A stretch of DNA of 64,000 bases from contig NC_087067.1 of the NCBI RefSeq assembly GCF_963678635.1, positions 46,614,001 through 46,678,000 of the forward strand, written 5' to 3'. This stretch comes from Symsagittifera roscoffensis (Eukaryota > Xenacoelomorpha > Acoela > Convolutidae). The notes under the pieces were generated by a model. That model was not told the origin of the DNA. It saw only the letters and a list, made by a program, of their open reading frames with translations, and made no database searches. Every line of letters starts with the position of its first letter. Position 1 is the stretch's first letter. Positions 38,501-45,300 of the stretch are shown in pieces. Position numbers and translations under genes: made by a program.

Positions 38501-41500
38501 ATACCAATGTGAGACCAATAACATTCAAAAACGAGTATAACCTCCAAAAATTTGTTATGAACGTTTTGAAATGAACGTTTCGAACCTCTTGAACAATTTA
38601 TGATTGGCGCTTTTCAGATAACATTATCCCAACTGCAGAAGACTGGATCAAACGAAAAGGTTTTATTCCGCAGGAAATCTATATATTAAATTCCACTTCC
38701 GAAACTATAAATTGTTCGTTTTCGTTTTTTTTGCTCCATTTCGTATTTGGAGAAGGCTATTTACTTACCTTTCAGCAAATGAATTCAAAAGTGCATATAT
38801 ACCTAAGTGCAGTTATTAGAGCATATTAAGACTTCTTCTTGAAAAAAAAATCACTAAGACCTATATAAGAGTCTTCACTAAAACTTCACTACATTTAAAA
38901 ATGGTATTTTGCATAGTAAAAATGACGCTTGTTGAATATTTAACGAAAATAAGTTATTTGTACAAAAATTCACCCCCTTTTAATTGTTGACACCCCAAAC
39001 AAAGACACCCCCTTTTAATTGTTGTTGGGATACACGAGAGACGCAGTATGATATTATGTTTCCATTGAGTTTGTTAGCTATTGAGCCGTTAGCTTTGTCG
39101 TAATTTTTTATTAATTTGAAAAAGAAACATAGGATTTGGACTAAAATTTTTGAAGCCATTTTAAAAGACCATAGAGTGTCTTTTAAAGACCCGAAAAAAC
39201 TTGTTCTCTTAAGCACGGGTGGATTTAGGGAGGGGGGCGAATGCTTCCCTTAGGGATTTGACCCCCTGCCGACCCAAAGGGTCCCCCTTGTTAATATTTT
39301 GTGAAATCCATTTTGGCCGACGGACCCTCAAAACTTTCTTTGAAATCGGAGAGTACACTCCGTTTTAATTGTTGTTGGGATACATGAGAGACGCAGTATG
39401 ATATTATGTTTTCATTGAGTTATGTTTTCAAAATTCGGAGAATACACCCCTTTTTAATTGATGTTGGAATACATGAGAGACGCAGTATGATATTATGTTT
39501 TCATTGAGTTTGTTAGCTATTGAGCCGTTAGCTTTGTCGTAATTTTTTTTAAATTTGAAAATGGGCTGATTTGGGCTAAAATTTTTGTCCCGAATTTTCC
39601 ACTATATTTATTCTGCTGAAAATTCTTGGCCCAAATCCTGTGTTTTTTTAAATTAATCACAAATTACGATAAAAAACTAACGGCTCAATTGCTAACAAAA
39701 TCAATGAAAAAAAATATCATAGTCAATATTTTAACTCAACCCATTACGAGAAAAAAGCCTTTTGAATGACAAGCTTTAAGTGTTGTGTCTGCATAATATA
39801 AATCAAATCAGCGCTGTACAAAATCGACCACGATTTTATGGGCCTTTTCTATTATGCTAATCGATAATGGAGTTTTGACTTTGCTGTTAGATAGTGGAGT
39901 TTGCTTTCGTTTTAACAAAGGAAATGAACTGAACTTAAAAAAAATCAAAAGTCAAACTGCGAAAACTTCCTGGAAATAATCAGCACGACCTTTAAATGAA
40001 AATCTTAGTGACGCCATGAAGTTCTTCCAGATGCTCCTTATTGAGTTCTCCAAACATTTCCATTTTCTTATTAAAACGCAAAATTTTTGCTCCTCGTTGA
40101 CGTCGAGCTTTTAAGGTCTTCCTTATTGCACAAAGCGAAAATAAAGCTTCAAGCTTTCACAGAAACAAAAGTTACTTCGAAAATCAATAATCAATTGATT
40201 CGAATCGAAATCTCCATATAATGAACCTTGATTGGGGTTGTACGATTAAATCGGTATAGAATAGAAAAGCTTACTGTTCATCTTCGAGAGCGCGAGAATA
40301 ATCGAGCAGAGCTTCGGTCAGTGTTTTCCCAATAGCCTTAAAGTCATTGGAATTGAAGTGACGATTGGCTCCACTGAAACAAGTACATCTACCTTATTTA
40401 TCTCAAGTATCTAATTCTAAAATCGATTTCTGAATTTTTGGGAAAGTTCTTTTGTTTCACTGCTTATTTCTTGACAAATCCTGGAATGGCGTGAACAGAT
40501 ACGGAGAACTGTTGTCTCGTTTAGCTCAAAATTACTTTAAGGGTATTTTAAATATTCCGGTTCTTATACTTTTTTTTTACAAAGTTCAGATTTTTGTTAT
40601 TGTTGTTCTTTTTTGAAGTCAATCAAGCTCATTTTCTCGAGTTATTTGAAAATGGGCGGTTCAAGGTGTATACCGATTTCATATTCCAGACTCGGTCAGC
40701 AAAAAAGAATGCAGGTAAATACTACCAATGTTAGTTGAAAAACTGCAATCAGCTCACACATTTTATAGTTCAACAGAGACATCATTGCCGCCGACTTATT
40801 ATAGAATCTGAATTCTAGAATCTGACTCAAAATTACCATCGTTTCCTCCATCTTCATGAAATTCAGCCAAAAGAAAATCAATTTTCTGGACCTTGAAAAA
40901 GAACCTTGCTCTGTTCAAATGTCAGCATTATTAGTACCACTGGAGAAGGAGGGAAGGTTTCTATAAGTTGTTCAAAGCATAGACATTTTCTGGGCTGTGA
41001 TTAGTTTGAAAAAGATTCCATTTAGATAGTGATAGTTCTCTTTAATCGACGCGTCCTCCCTTGAATGCGAGCTTTCAATTAACATGGTGAACCATCATGA
41101 ATATTAATCATTGCAATCAGGCTTGAACAATCAACTTTCTAGCAACTACAAGAGGCAATCACATTTCAGGATTTTACACTACACTATCACTTTATGCTAT
41201 TCGGGAAGGACCGCCCAAACTTGCATTAGCCAATCAGAATTCAGGAAGTTTGAAATAATATAGTGAAAATGAGCCAATTTTTGAAAAATTAAAAACTTGG
41301 ATTTTGTGTTGAAAAAAATGTCATTCTGGCTTTCTGCCATAAGAAAATGCCCAGTCAGCGGGGTCAAATTACAAGTAAGGGAGAGGTTTGTTGCTATTGT
41401 ATATTTTAAGAGACCTGAGGGTCGTCCCACAGAAGGTGGCCTCCATGGTATATGCATTCGGGATATTGTACTGACGGAACACCACCACTCTTCCAGTGCT

Positions 41501-41557
41501 CTCCTTGCTCTTCTTTATATTAAACTTGCAGTACTTGAAACTGAATTTGTCACTCGC
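4..41557 (-). CDS. AGBL2/3-like: Cytosolic carboxypeptidase, CCP2/CCP3 type (3' part, 12 exons)
   Basis: Joined exons (transcript order): 41557-41415, 40373-40275, 37875-37721, 30921-30816, 27793-27685, 27236-27120, 26904-26518, 12485-12328, 12161-12002, 6846-6569, 1149-885, 312-4. They sum to 2286 bases (761 codons plus TAA), and every junction keeps frame across GT-AG sites. The first two exons read as the end of an M14 zinc carboxypeptidase: a KSKESTGRVVVF block, then YTMEATFCGTTL with the presumed catalytic Glu, then HFNSNDFKAIG and ALLDY. I recall this order from AGBL2/AGBL3, which remove C-terminal tyrosine or glutamates from tubulin in cytoplasm, centrioles and cilia. After the domain comes an acidic Ser/Asp stretch (codons about 160-185), also present in AGBL2/3, then about 570 residues of Ser/Asn/Lys-rich tail. 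The tail is longer than in the human proteins as I remember them. The zinc-ligand exons are not in view. AGBL2 and AGBL3 cannot be separated here. Confidence 0.85.
313..884 (-). other. CCP last intron (572 bases)
   Basis: Bounded by GTATGT and CAG. No repeat or RNA gene recognised. The plus-strand open frame at 442-678 has no coding character. Confidence 0.6.
885..1149 (-). CDS. AGBL2/3-like: CCP tail exon
   Basis: 265 bases. Acceptor TCTGTTTTCAG, donor CAT|GTATGT. It begins PKYVVTEKTVERVGTAG and ends DWKHRTGEH. A competing donor, CTG|GTGAAC, lies a few bases upstream but would break the phase with the last exon. Disordered-looking composition. Confidence 0.8.
1535..2110 (-). repeat. Stem-loop repeat family 1, two partial copies
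   Basis: 1535-1866 has the CACGTTTTTCGTGACC block and the TTTATATAAG tail but no hairpin end. 1912-2110 holds the left-middle portion of another copy. Confidence 0.5.
2126..2550 (-). repeat. Stem-loop repeat family 2, diverged inverted copy
   Basis: GACGAAGCCCTGAAGATTCC, then CGACTGC at the hairpin end, and the family's GTTAATACG and CATCCGAACACAAATACTC blocks further on. Confidence 0.45.
3190..3830 (+). mobile_element. LINE reverse-transcriptase C-terminal fragment
   Basis: In one frame, KYLGVFVDNKNNSNYTLN. In a shifted frame, SYVSQTICYGILILG. Then RNNLDHVRGAKRKTSLQL. These are the conserved end motifs of CR1/Jockey-like polymerases, broken by frameshifts. Related to the 33.5-kb copy but in a separate intron. 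Confidence 0.5.
4370..4790 (-). repeat. Stem-loop repeat family 1, fragments
   Basis: A tail (ACTTATATAAAAG, then TTCATCGACTCTT), followed by a separate middle fragment containing TTCGATGGTGGAGTTTGCC. Confidence 0.45.
5800..5905. mobile_element. hAT MITE internal fragment
   Basis: The short block AGCGCGCACCGCCCCTC, then CAAAAATAATAT and GGCCGGTCAGTCAGAAATGG, matches the middle of the 53.7-kb MITE in the same order. Confidence 0.4.
6569..6846 (-). CDS. AGBL2/3-like: CCP tail exon
   Basis: 278 bases. Acceptor CTGTTTAG, donor GAG|GTTAAT, a weaker site. It begins NNMVIPASSNLFDSPTVW and ends KTQSASSNMR. Low-complexity and Ser/Lys/Pro-rich, with no domain recognised. Phases agree with both neighbours. 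Confidence 0.78.
8793..9229 (-). repeat. Stem-loop repeat family 1 (Helentron-like), full copy
   Basis: Read on the minus strand it begins AAGAGTAATGAACG, has the shared TATATAGG and GGTCACGAAAAACG blocks, and ends with the inverted CGTTCATTACTC followed by the hairpin CCAACCGTTAGTTGG and CTATG. An inverted subterminal repeat plus a hairpin at one end is the layout of non-autonomous Helentrons. No coding sequence. Confidence 0.7.
9484..9665 (-). repeat. Stem-loop repeat family 1, internally deleted
   Basis: Hairpin end CCAATCGAAGATTGG joined to a tail (TCGCGACCTATAAATTC). The middle of the element is absent. Confidence 0.45.
9858..11095 (-). repeat. Long tRNA-headed repeat with internal tandem units
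   Basis: On the minus strand it starts with a tRNA-like head: AGGAGGTAATAACG, then GGGTTTGAGTCCCGG, a good Pol III B box, and T-runs. It continues through tandem units of about 140 bases (TTTGAGCAGACACAAGTTGAG at 10010, 10147 and 10297, with related blocks) and a 115-base pair of units near 10481 and 10600. It ends at GTATCGCAAGTGATAC and GAAGCTCCGC. The same order occurs at 52317-53275. Confidence 0.5.
11326..11520 (+). repeat. tRNA-like SINE segment
   Basis: GACGAGCAGCCGTGGTTAAGG resembles a tRNA-Ser/Leu 5' half with an A box. GGATTTGAATCCCG and later GGGATTCGAGCCGGG resemble B boxes. An A-rich stretch follows. No cloverleaf can be closed. Confidence 0.4.
12002..12161 (-). CDS. AGBL2/3-like: CCP tail exon
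   Basis: 160 bases. Acceptor TTTACTGTAG, donor GAAG|GTAATT. A split Ser codon joins it to the previous exon across an intron of only 166 bases. It reads SQLMVPAKMGIKCMGS, then NPYGTRTSKGFPLFTEER and LREKQLK. The GTRTSKGFPLFTEERLREK segment may be a short linear motif or helix; I do not recognise it. Confidence 0.82.
12328..12485 (-). CDS. AGBL2/3-like: CCP tail exon
   Basis: 158 bases. Acceptor TTCTAG, donor CCAG|GTAAGG (near consensus). It reads GNSNGGGVQLSAPAL, then TSSMGARASAVVNELSY and a Ser6 run. It starts in phase 0, matching the end of the 26518-26904 exon 14 kb away. A small in-frame exon hidden in that intron cannot be excluded. Confidence 0.8.
12683..12835 (-). repeat. tRNA-Met-headed SINE
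   Basis: The head at 12832-12763 has a perfect A box (TGGTTAAGTGG), a CTCATAA anticodon loop (CAT, Met) and a perfect B box (GGTTCGAATCC). The acceptor and T stems do not pair, so it is not a working tRNA. A T10 run and a short AT-rich body follow, ending GCGCCTCTGTGTAC. Confidence 0.6.
13800..13825. repeat. (TA)n microsatellite
   Basis: About 12 TA units. Confidence 0.9.
14270..14580 (-). repeat. Family 3 fragments
   Basis: AAACCGGTTTTTCTCGACACC, trimmed here, and the GAATCACGACTGAAAGGGC and ATATGATATATCACTC blocks match the interior of the 50.4- and 59.8-kb copies in inverted orientation. The latter half repeats the block once. Confidence 0.4.
14900..15140. repeat. 76-bp satellite, three and a bit units
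   Basis: Units start with AATAACAGTTCTAGAAC at about 14902, 14978, 15053 and 15129 (last partial). Each contains AATCGTACTAA.ACATGTATA. Confidence 0.75.
15150..15775. repeat. AAAT-rich array with internal duplication
   Basis: Dominated by AAAT/AAATA motifs. A block of about 200 bases containing GTGAAATGTACAAATAA and AACAAACAGACCCATAATAT occurs at about 15163 and again at about 15467. Confidence 0.75.
15925..16203 (-). repeat. Stem-loop repeat family 1, tail half
   Basis: From GTCGATCACGTTTTTG through CTTACTTTTAAC, which is locally triplicated, to the TTCATCGACTC tail. No hairpin end. Confidence 0.45.
19492..19919 (-). repeat. Stem-loop repeat family 1 copy
   Basis: Hairpin end CCAACTGACAGTTG and the opposite end AAGAGTAATGAACG are both present, with the GGTCACGAAAAACG block inside. 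Followed at 19922-20175 by a related but distinct repeat that ends with the same TATATAAGAG tail. Confidence 0.65.
21650..21850. mobile_element. Small palindromic element (MITE-like)
   Basis: CAAGTTAATATCTTTCCCC near the left is mirrored by GGGGGATGTTAACTTGG near the right, giving imperfect inverted termini about 200 bases apart. The open frame across it is not considered coding. Confidence 0.4.
22932..23425 (-). repeat. Stem-loop repeat family 2 copy, inverted
   Basis: Hairpin CAGGGCGAAGCCCTG near 22938 and the CACTCCGAGCA block near 23402. The GTTCCGAC end is lost. Confidence 0.5.
23519..23569. repeat. (C)n(CA)n microsatellite
   Basis: A poly-C run of about 25 bases passes directly into about 13 CA units. 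Confidence 0.95.
24561..24690 (-). repeat. Stem-loop repeat family 1, hairpin-end fragment
   Basis: CATAGCCAACAGACAGTTGG and following bases match the family end. The rest is missing. Confidence 0.45.
25011..25486 (-). repeat. Stem-loop repeat family 1 copy
   Basis: Hairpin end CCAACAGACAGTTGG, internal GGTCACGAAAAAC block, and a variant far end (ACGTTCATCGACTTTT) shared with the copies at 57112 and 35608. This suggests a subfamily. Confidence 0.6.
25846..26013. repeat. Dispersed repeat shared with 51516-51685
   Basis: CTTCCTGTGACCTGCAATAA, then AGCAATAAACACCAAT, occur in the same order and spacing in both places. No TIR, LTR or coding sequence seen. Confidence 0.6.
26518..26904 (-). CDS. 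AGBL2/3-like: CCP tail exon, largest
   Basis: 387 bases, 129 codons, phase 0 at both ends. Acceptor GCGGCTTTAG, donor TCG|GTAAAA. It begins KSVSLSPSIKEEHVKDID and ends KLSEFNES. The middle has Trp- and Cys-containing segments (LLQWRKSKFDFDAG, then CNQNSVCWEQELSMAVSRLL) that look more ordered than the rest of the tail. An ATG 11 bases upstream of this exon lies in the acceptor and is not used in this model. Confidence 0.82.
27120..27236 (-). CDS. AGBL2/3-like: CCP tail exon
   Basis: 117 bases, 39 codons, phase 0 at both ends. Acceptor TTTTGTGTAG, donor AAG|GTAAGAAG. It reads GSWSHGNMPNGVRFTR, then QKELLASSPLTEEWTK and VAANSKK. No domain recognised. Confidence 0.8.
27685..27793 (-). CDS. AGBL2/3-like: CCP exon, acidic then basic linker
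   Basis: 109 bases. Acceptor GAATTTAG, donor TTA|GTAAGG. It reads TDDSDSGSEKEFLGTEKK, then KIKDGARKRGK and VGGWGQL. A second in-frame donor, AAAG|GTGGGT, 21 bases upstream would drop the last seven codons. Both keep phase, so alternative splicing is possible. Confidence 0.78.
28079..28498 (+). repeat. Stem-loop repeat family 2, diverged copy
   Basis: Start TGTTCCGACTTTCGAAG and end CTGCTCTAAAACACGAGCAG are recognisable. The interior has diverged. Confidence 0.45.
28633..29115 (+). repeat. Stem-loop repeat family 2 (Helentron-like) copy
   Basis: Starts TTGTTCCGACTTTC. Near the other end is the inverted GCAGTCGGAAC, followed by the hairpin CAGGGCTTTGCCCT and CAAGCAGTCTT. About 480 bases, no coding sequence. 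Confidence 0.65.
29563..30050 (+). repeat. Stem-loop repeat family 2 copy
   Basis: Same ends as the neighbouring copy at 28633. The hairpin is perfect (CAGGGCTTTGCCCTG) and is followed by ATATACGAGCAGTCTT. Together with 28079-28498 there are three same-strand copies in 2 kb. Confidence 0.65.
30816..30921 (-). CDS. AGBL2/3-like: CCP exon, start of acidic Ser/Asp region
   Basis: 106 bases. The acceptor is GTTTTTAG. The donor GA|GTGAGA lies just before an in-frame TGA, so retaining this intron would end the protein here. It reads LEEISGQLSKSRSLKECF, then KLLDSMKSQNQDSSHDS. The split Asp codon joins exactly to TDDSDSGSEKE of the next exon. AGBL2/3 have a similar Ser-rich acidic patch after the enzyme domain. 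Confidence 0.82.
30967..31382 (+). repeat. Stem-loop repeat family 2 copy
   Basis: Starts TTGTTCAGACTTTTTTCG. Near the end is GCAGTCGGAAC, then a decayed hairpin (CATGTCTTTGCTCTG). Confidence 0.55.
32070..32235. repeat. Dispersed 165-bp block shared with 59.5 kb
   Basis: Shares GAACCGCTG.TGTGCCCC, then TCCGACCTTTCGATTGAG, with 59498-59680. GC-richer than its surroundings. Origin unknown; it looks like a structural RNA-derived or SINE core sequence. Confidence 0.5.
32306..32671. mobile_element. hAT MITE copy
   Basis: Starts GGGCGGCTTTAAGG and ends TCTAGATCTACCCCTG, with the family's GACCCCCTCAGGGATTCGACC-like interior, here interrupted. More decayed than the 53.7-kb copy, and the target duplication is unclear. 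Confidence 0.6.
32751..32873. repeat. 123-bp near-perfect palindrome
   Basis: Arms 32751-32810 and 32814-32873 are complementary with one mismatch around a 3-base spacer (ACT). GC content is higher than in the surroundings. Begins 80 bases after a hAT MITE. It could extrude as a 60-bp hairpin. Confidence 0.9.
33545..35240 (+). mobile_element. 5'-truncated LINE with (TTTC)n tail
   Basis: Broken reverse-transcriptase text in several frames: FLDLKKVFDTLDY, then WFKSYLKHRKPYLP, then a region like KYLGV..N..LSF, and ELHKFKLLKFVLRSIPG. This is the C-terminal half of a CR1/Jockey-type polymerase. It is followed by a 3' region, AAATAAA at about 35205 and a TTTC microsatellite, as at the 3' ends of such elements. 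Confidence 0.65.
35213..35233. repeat. (TTTC)n tail of the LINE
   Basis: Five TTTC units directly after AAATAAA, terminating the LINE 3' end. Confidence 0.8.
35608..36080 (-). repeat. Stem-loop repeat family 1 copy
   Basis: Begins near AGCTAATAGACAGTTGG, is diverged in the hairpin, and ends with the CATCGACTT subfamily tail. Confidence 0.55.
36545..37600. repeat. Tandem duplication of about 620 bases
   Basis: The block beginning TACTTTGAAATTACTTAGAGG occurs at about 36548 and 37168 and continues in parallel through the hAT MITE. The first unit is completed by a 200-base segment (36959-37158) also present in the copia element at 41965-42175. Confidence 0.75.
36632..36958. mobile_element. hAT MITE copy, truncated
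   Basis: Left end GGATGGATTTAGGGAGG. The right end is missing: it runs straight into sequence shared with the copia element (36959-37158). Nearly identical to 37252-37584. Confidence 0.65.
37252..37640. mobile_element. hAT MITE copy
   Basis: Left end CGGGTGGATTTAGGGG, right end AGATCCACCCCTG. Interior near-identical to 36632-36958. Ends only 80 bases from the CCP exon at 37721. Confidence 0.65.
37721..37875 (-). CDS. AGBL2/3-like: CCP exon, helical linker after the catalytic domain
   Basis: 155 bases. Acceptor GGTTGTTTCCAG, donor AAAT|GTATGT. It reads HAESRYILELTRAVTRQF, then ILDLPKK and a basic, charged segment ending KRKQK. The position corresponds to the short helical segment after the domain in AGBL2/3. 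Codon phases on both sides fit the neighbouring exons. Confidence 0.85.
38580..40005 (-). repeat. Cluster of repeat fragments
   Basis: 38580-38885 is a family 1 fragment joined to a tail variant like 19922-20175. 38990-39560 contains three direct copies of a block with GAGACGCAGTATGATATT, and 39640-39720 holds part of it inverted. 39818-40005 is another family 1 fragment. Confidence 0.45.
39217..39345. mobile_element. hAT MITE left-end fragment
   Basis: CGGGTGGATTTAGGGAGG, followed by the same GGGATTTGACCCCCTGC block as the other copies. Stops after about 130 bases, within a cluster of direct repeats. Confidence 0.55.
40275..40373 (-). CDS. AGBL2/3-like: CCP exon closing the M14 domain
   Basis: 99 bases. 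Acceptor TTGTTTCAG, donor CA|GTAAGC. The split Ser codon from the previous exon is completed by the first base. It reads GANRHFNSNDFKAIGKTL, then TEALLDYSRALEDE. This matches the family pattern HF..eDl...G....d.LLDyc that ends the catalytic domain, although the usual CDPD after LLDY is replaced by SRAL. Confidence 0.9.
41415..41557 (-). CDS. AGBL2/3-like: CCP exon with catalytic Glu
   Basis: 143 bases, 47 codons plus two bases. The acceptor is TTTATTTCAG and the donor CAG|GTCTCT. It reads ASDKFSFKYCKFNIKK, then SKESTGRVVV, then YTMEATFCGTTL. In the CCP family the E of this last motif is the proton-shuttling catalytic residue (codon 39 of this exon). The preceding exon should end with the FPLMLSKN-like strand, but I did not find it within the window. 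The open frame on the plus strand over the same bases is a shadow of this exon. Confidence 0.92.
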
Positions 41558-41750
41558 CTGAAATAAACAAAATCAACACTATCTCATCTTTCCCACATAC
41601 TCGTCACACTTGACAAAAACAGACATCCTCGCTATGATGAAACATCCCAACGGGACGTCACAACTGCTTTTAAATGCCAAAAGAATCAGTGTAAGCTTAA
41701 GGAAACCGATGAACAAATAAATCTTATCTGATTATTTCGTAACTTTTGAT

Positions 41751-41875
41751 TGACTACCGATTTCAAGTTCCCGTGACTTTTCTGATGATTCAATCTTGAC
41801 ATTTGTTTGATAGAAACTTAATTACCGCCTACCATAATTGGGATAATTGATTATATTACAGAAAGAACTCTGTCA
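41751..41875 (+). repeat. 5' LTR of the copia element
   Basis: 125 bases. It aligns by eye with the right LTR over the TTTCAAG.TCCCGTGA block, the TTTGTTTGATAGA block and the AAAGAA..CTC end. Confidence 0.7.
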
Positions 41876-42369
41876 GGTTATGGTACCCAGATTTTCTCTG
41901 CGCTACAATTCTGAAGAAACAATGAGGAAGGGCAATTTCATAAGGAGGAGCCCACTGGATCTAGGGATAGTAGGAAGAGGTCAACAGTGGGCTAGACTTG
42001 AGAAGACTGGTTTTTTAATAAGATTGTGCGTGTTTTCTATGACGTTGATTAGAATTGTCTTTTGATTGTGGTCAAATTGATAAGTAAAACAAGTTAAGGC
42101 TAAAAGCCAGAAAATAAAAAAAGGAAAATGAAAACTTGGACAGTGTCAGTAAATGTTTGTGTACAATATCATGATTTAAAATTTTGAGTAGTAAATTTGT
42201 ATGCTTGCGTCCCCTTATTTTTGTTGCCTTTCTAGGTAAACACTAACAATTGCTCGATCCGATTGTAACGAATCAAAAAGTTTAGAAGTAAAGTAGACAG
42301 TCTGCAAATCTCAACCCCCACGAAAAAAATCTGTTGCTTAATTGAAGTTTTCAGAGAAGGGTTAAGTTT

Positions 42370-45300
42370 TGAACTGGTGCATTTAGTACTATTGTGGCGC
42401 GCAAATGAGCTCCCGAGAGGTAAATACTTCGGTAAAGAGGAGGGTTTTGTGATTTTCCTCGAAAAGTTTGAAGCACGCATGTATCTTATTACTTTATATA
42501 AGGTGTTGACAGGAGACGCTCAAGCAGCAACTTTGCAACGGCAGCGAGAAGAAACACTTCCGAGGATTCTCAGCGACGAGATGCTGAAGAAGGGGGAAGT
42601 TGTTCTCACAGATAAGAAGTAAACGATATGGTGTGAGCTTGCTTAGTGTTTAGACCGTAGGTCTGTTTTGTTTTAGCGGTCGCGTGGAGTGATGACCCCA
42701 AAAGCCTGGAAGGCTCTCTGTGATCGCTTCAAAGGCTTTGAGCGACCGAGACTTCATAACTTGATGGAGCAATAAACTTCAGTTAGAATGGGTTCGCGGC
42801 AGTCTGTCATAGTCAGTCTACATAGCAAGGTTAGAAGAGTTACAGGCAAACCTAGTTGAAGTGCTGGAGCCAAAAAAGAGCAGATGCTTATTTCGATCTT
42901 GCTGAAATGGGTAATAAAATAGTTCAAAAGAGAAAAGACCAAAAGATGATCTTAGAAGTGATTTGATTCATTTTGAAACCGACACGAGGAGTGCCGATAA
43001 AAGCAAAAATGAGGAAGGGAAGTGCTTAACAGCAGAAGTCAGGGGGTTGGGGGAACCAAGTGTTTTAGATGTAAAATTGGCCATGAGAAGAAAGATTGTA
43101 AGGGAAAACGAGATGTATCAGAAGTGAAGTGTCAAAGGTTTGGTGAGTTGTACCAAAATTTTTCAAATGTCCTTAAAATTAGAAGGGGAACCCCAATCAT
43201 GAGCAGCAATGTGAGAATGATTGAAACGCCAGGCGTTTCTGAACCCAGCCTGCAAAAGAGAAAGCAGCATTGATTGAAGAATCTCTAGAATCGGAACAAG
43301 AGTTCTCTATGTCGGGGATGAAACGGTGGAGATGAACTACTCATTGTAGCAACTCCATGTTGCGTGAGAAAATACTGATTACCAGTTTGACGGAGGAAAT
43401 ATGGGTGTACGAATTTGATCAAACAAAACTGAAACACTTATAGGAGGCATTGGTATGGGCAAAATTTAGTGTTGCTGTCAAAAGGTCGAACAAGGGCAAT
43501 GGCATTAGAGCGAGCTCGCTATACATCAGACTTAGAACGATACCTAATTTCGATTCCCCACTCGGCAAGCGCAAACTCGGAAACGCATTTTTGAGAAGAA
43601 ATTTCAATTTGGGATTAAAAATTCGGATTTTTCCACTGGAACAAGTGGGAACCTTATTTTTGTGGAAACTGCGAGGCAATTTTCTCGAAGATGAAAGCTT
43701 GGCAGTTAAGCTCAATCTGTGACATGAAATATTAAACACGACAACTGGTCAGGCCTGAGAAAACTTAATTCTAAATTAGAGGAATAGAAACCGTTGATGA
43801 AAATGCTGGTGTCTGTGAGAGGTCGGAGTTAAAAAGAAGCACGCGAAAAGCGGCCACTAGAGTAGTTGCTACCATTACCATAGCTTGGGAGGGAAACGCT
43901 AGTTTGTCCATTAAGCTCACAGTTAAGGTCCAATAAGCTCCAACTCTGTTGATGGACATGAGCGAGCTCTTGGGTTCGTTGTCAAATAGTCCTTTTGCAT
44001 TAGATGCAAGTGTATTCGATCAAATTTCACGTGACGCTCTTGAAAAAAAAATCATGAAGTTTGACACGAATATCAGACAACTTGATACCTTAGAGAGCGA
44101 TTGTGCCAAAGAGTTTCTCAGTGCGAATTCCAAGAAATGGCGTAGGAATAAAAGCATAAGAAAGGAGCTCTCACTCCAGATGGGAAGACAAAAATGAGCG
44201 AACCTCGGTAAAAGTTTGCAGCATGGCTAGATGTAAGATACATCGAGCAGGGATGGACAACGCGTGTTGGCCATGACCCGTGAACTATGCTTTGTTTGTG
44301 AAGAACCAGTCTCCATTTAACTATAGAAAAACCCTAAACGAGATGATGTATGGGGAGAAACCTGACCTGATTATTTTTGAGTATGTCAAAACTATAGCTT
44401 GTACGCAAGAACAGCGGGGATAAGTTTCATCTGACCTCAAAATTTGTTGTGTTTCTTGGTTTTGCTGATTCAGTTAAGACTTATTTGATAAGGATCGAAC
44501 AGAACAGGTCTGAAGAATTCAGTTGTCTACGTAAGATCAGCAAAATTTGACGACAAGCACTTTCCTTTTCAAGAGCGAAGAGCTACAGAAAAAGGTTCGA
44601 CAGAAATGCCAGAGGGCGTGATGTGAGGCAAAAGGGTATTTGCAGGTTGAAGGAAGAGATTTTTTTTGCAACCTAATTCGAATTGGCCGATTGCGCATGT
44701 GTCGAGTATCAGGTCTATGCTTGCTTTTGCCGCTCAGTATATTATGAAACCAAGACAATTCGACACTCTTACTGCATATCTAAATGCGGGTATCCAGGAG
44801 GAGAAAAGCATAAAACAAGCTGAAGGCATCATGCAGGTTGATGAAATGACCTGTTCTGTAAGCTTGAAACCAGCTTATATGGTTTGAAACAGCCGAGTAG
44901 GAACTGGTACATGCCCTTGAGGTAAACTCCGATGGAAATTGGGTTTAACGCATGCGTACATGAGTTTGCTTGAGTGTCGTGTAGCTAAGTCTTTGGGGTT
45001 AGCATAGGTACGGGTAGATGACACTGTTTATTGGTAGGAATGGCATCAAATTTACAAAATGGCTAGTGCTAGAAAAGAAACCAGTTTTGATGTGTGGCGT
45101 CAGATGTTGAATGATTTTTGAAAATGAGTATTGAATTGAATGACAATGAGGTGAGTTTAAGCCAAGAGAAAAATTTAAAAATCTGTTAAAAAAGTTCAAC
45201 ATGACTGATTGCAAGAGAGCTCATACTCCAATGAGTCTTGACGCAAAACTTTTGATGGAACATCAACTGGGAGAGCAGCTGAAAGAAAATCAAAACAAAC

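Larger units (their letters stand above)
37876..40274 (-). other. CCP intron with inverted and direct repeats
   Basis: Holds repeat fragments at 38580-38885, 38980-39720 and 39818-40005. The remainder is AT-rich without a recognised feature. Confidence 0.5.

Noticed and set aside
41297-41566. Plus-strand open frame of 89 codons
   Set aside because: It is the antisense shadow of the carboxypeptidase exon 41415-41557, whose minus-strand reading matches the M14 family.
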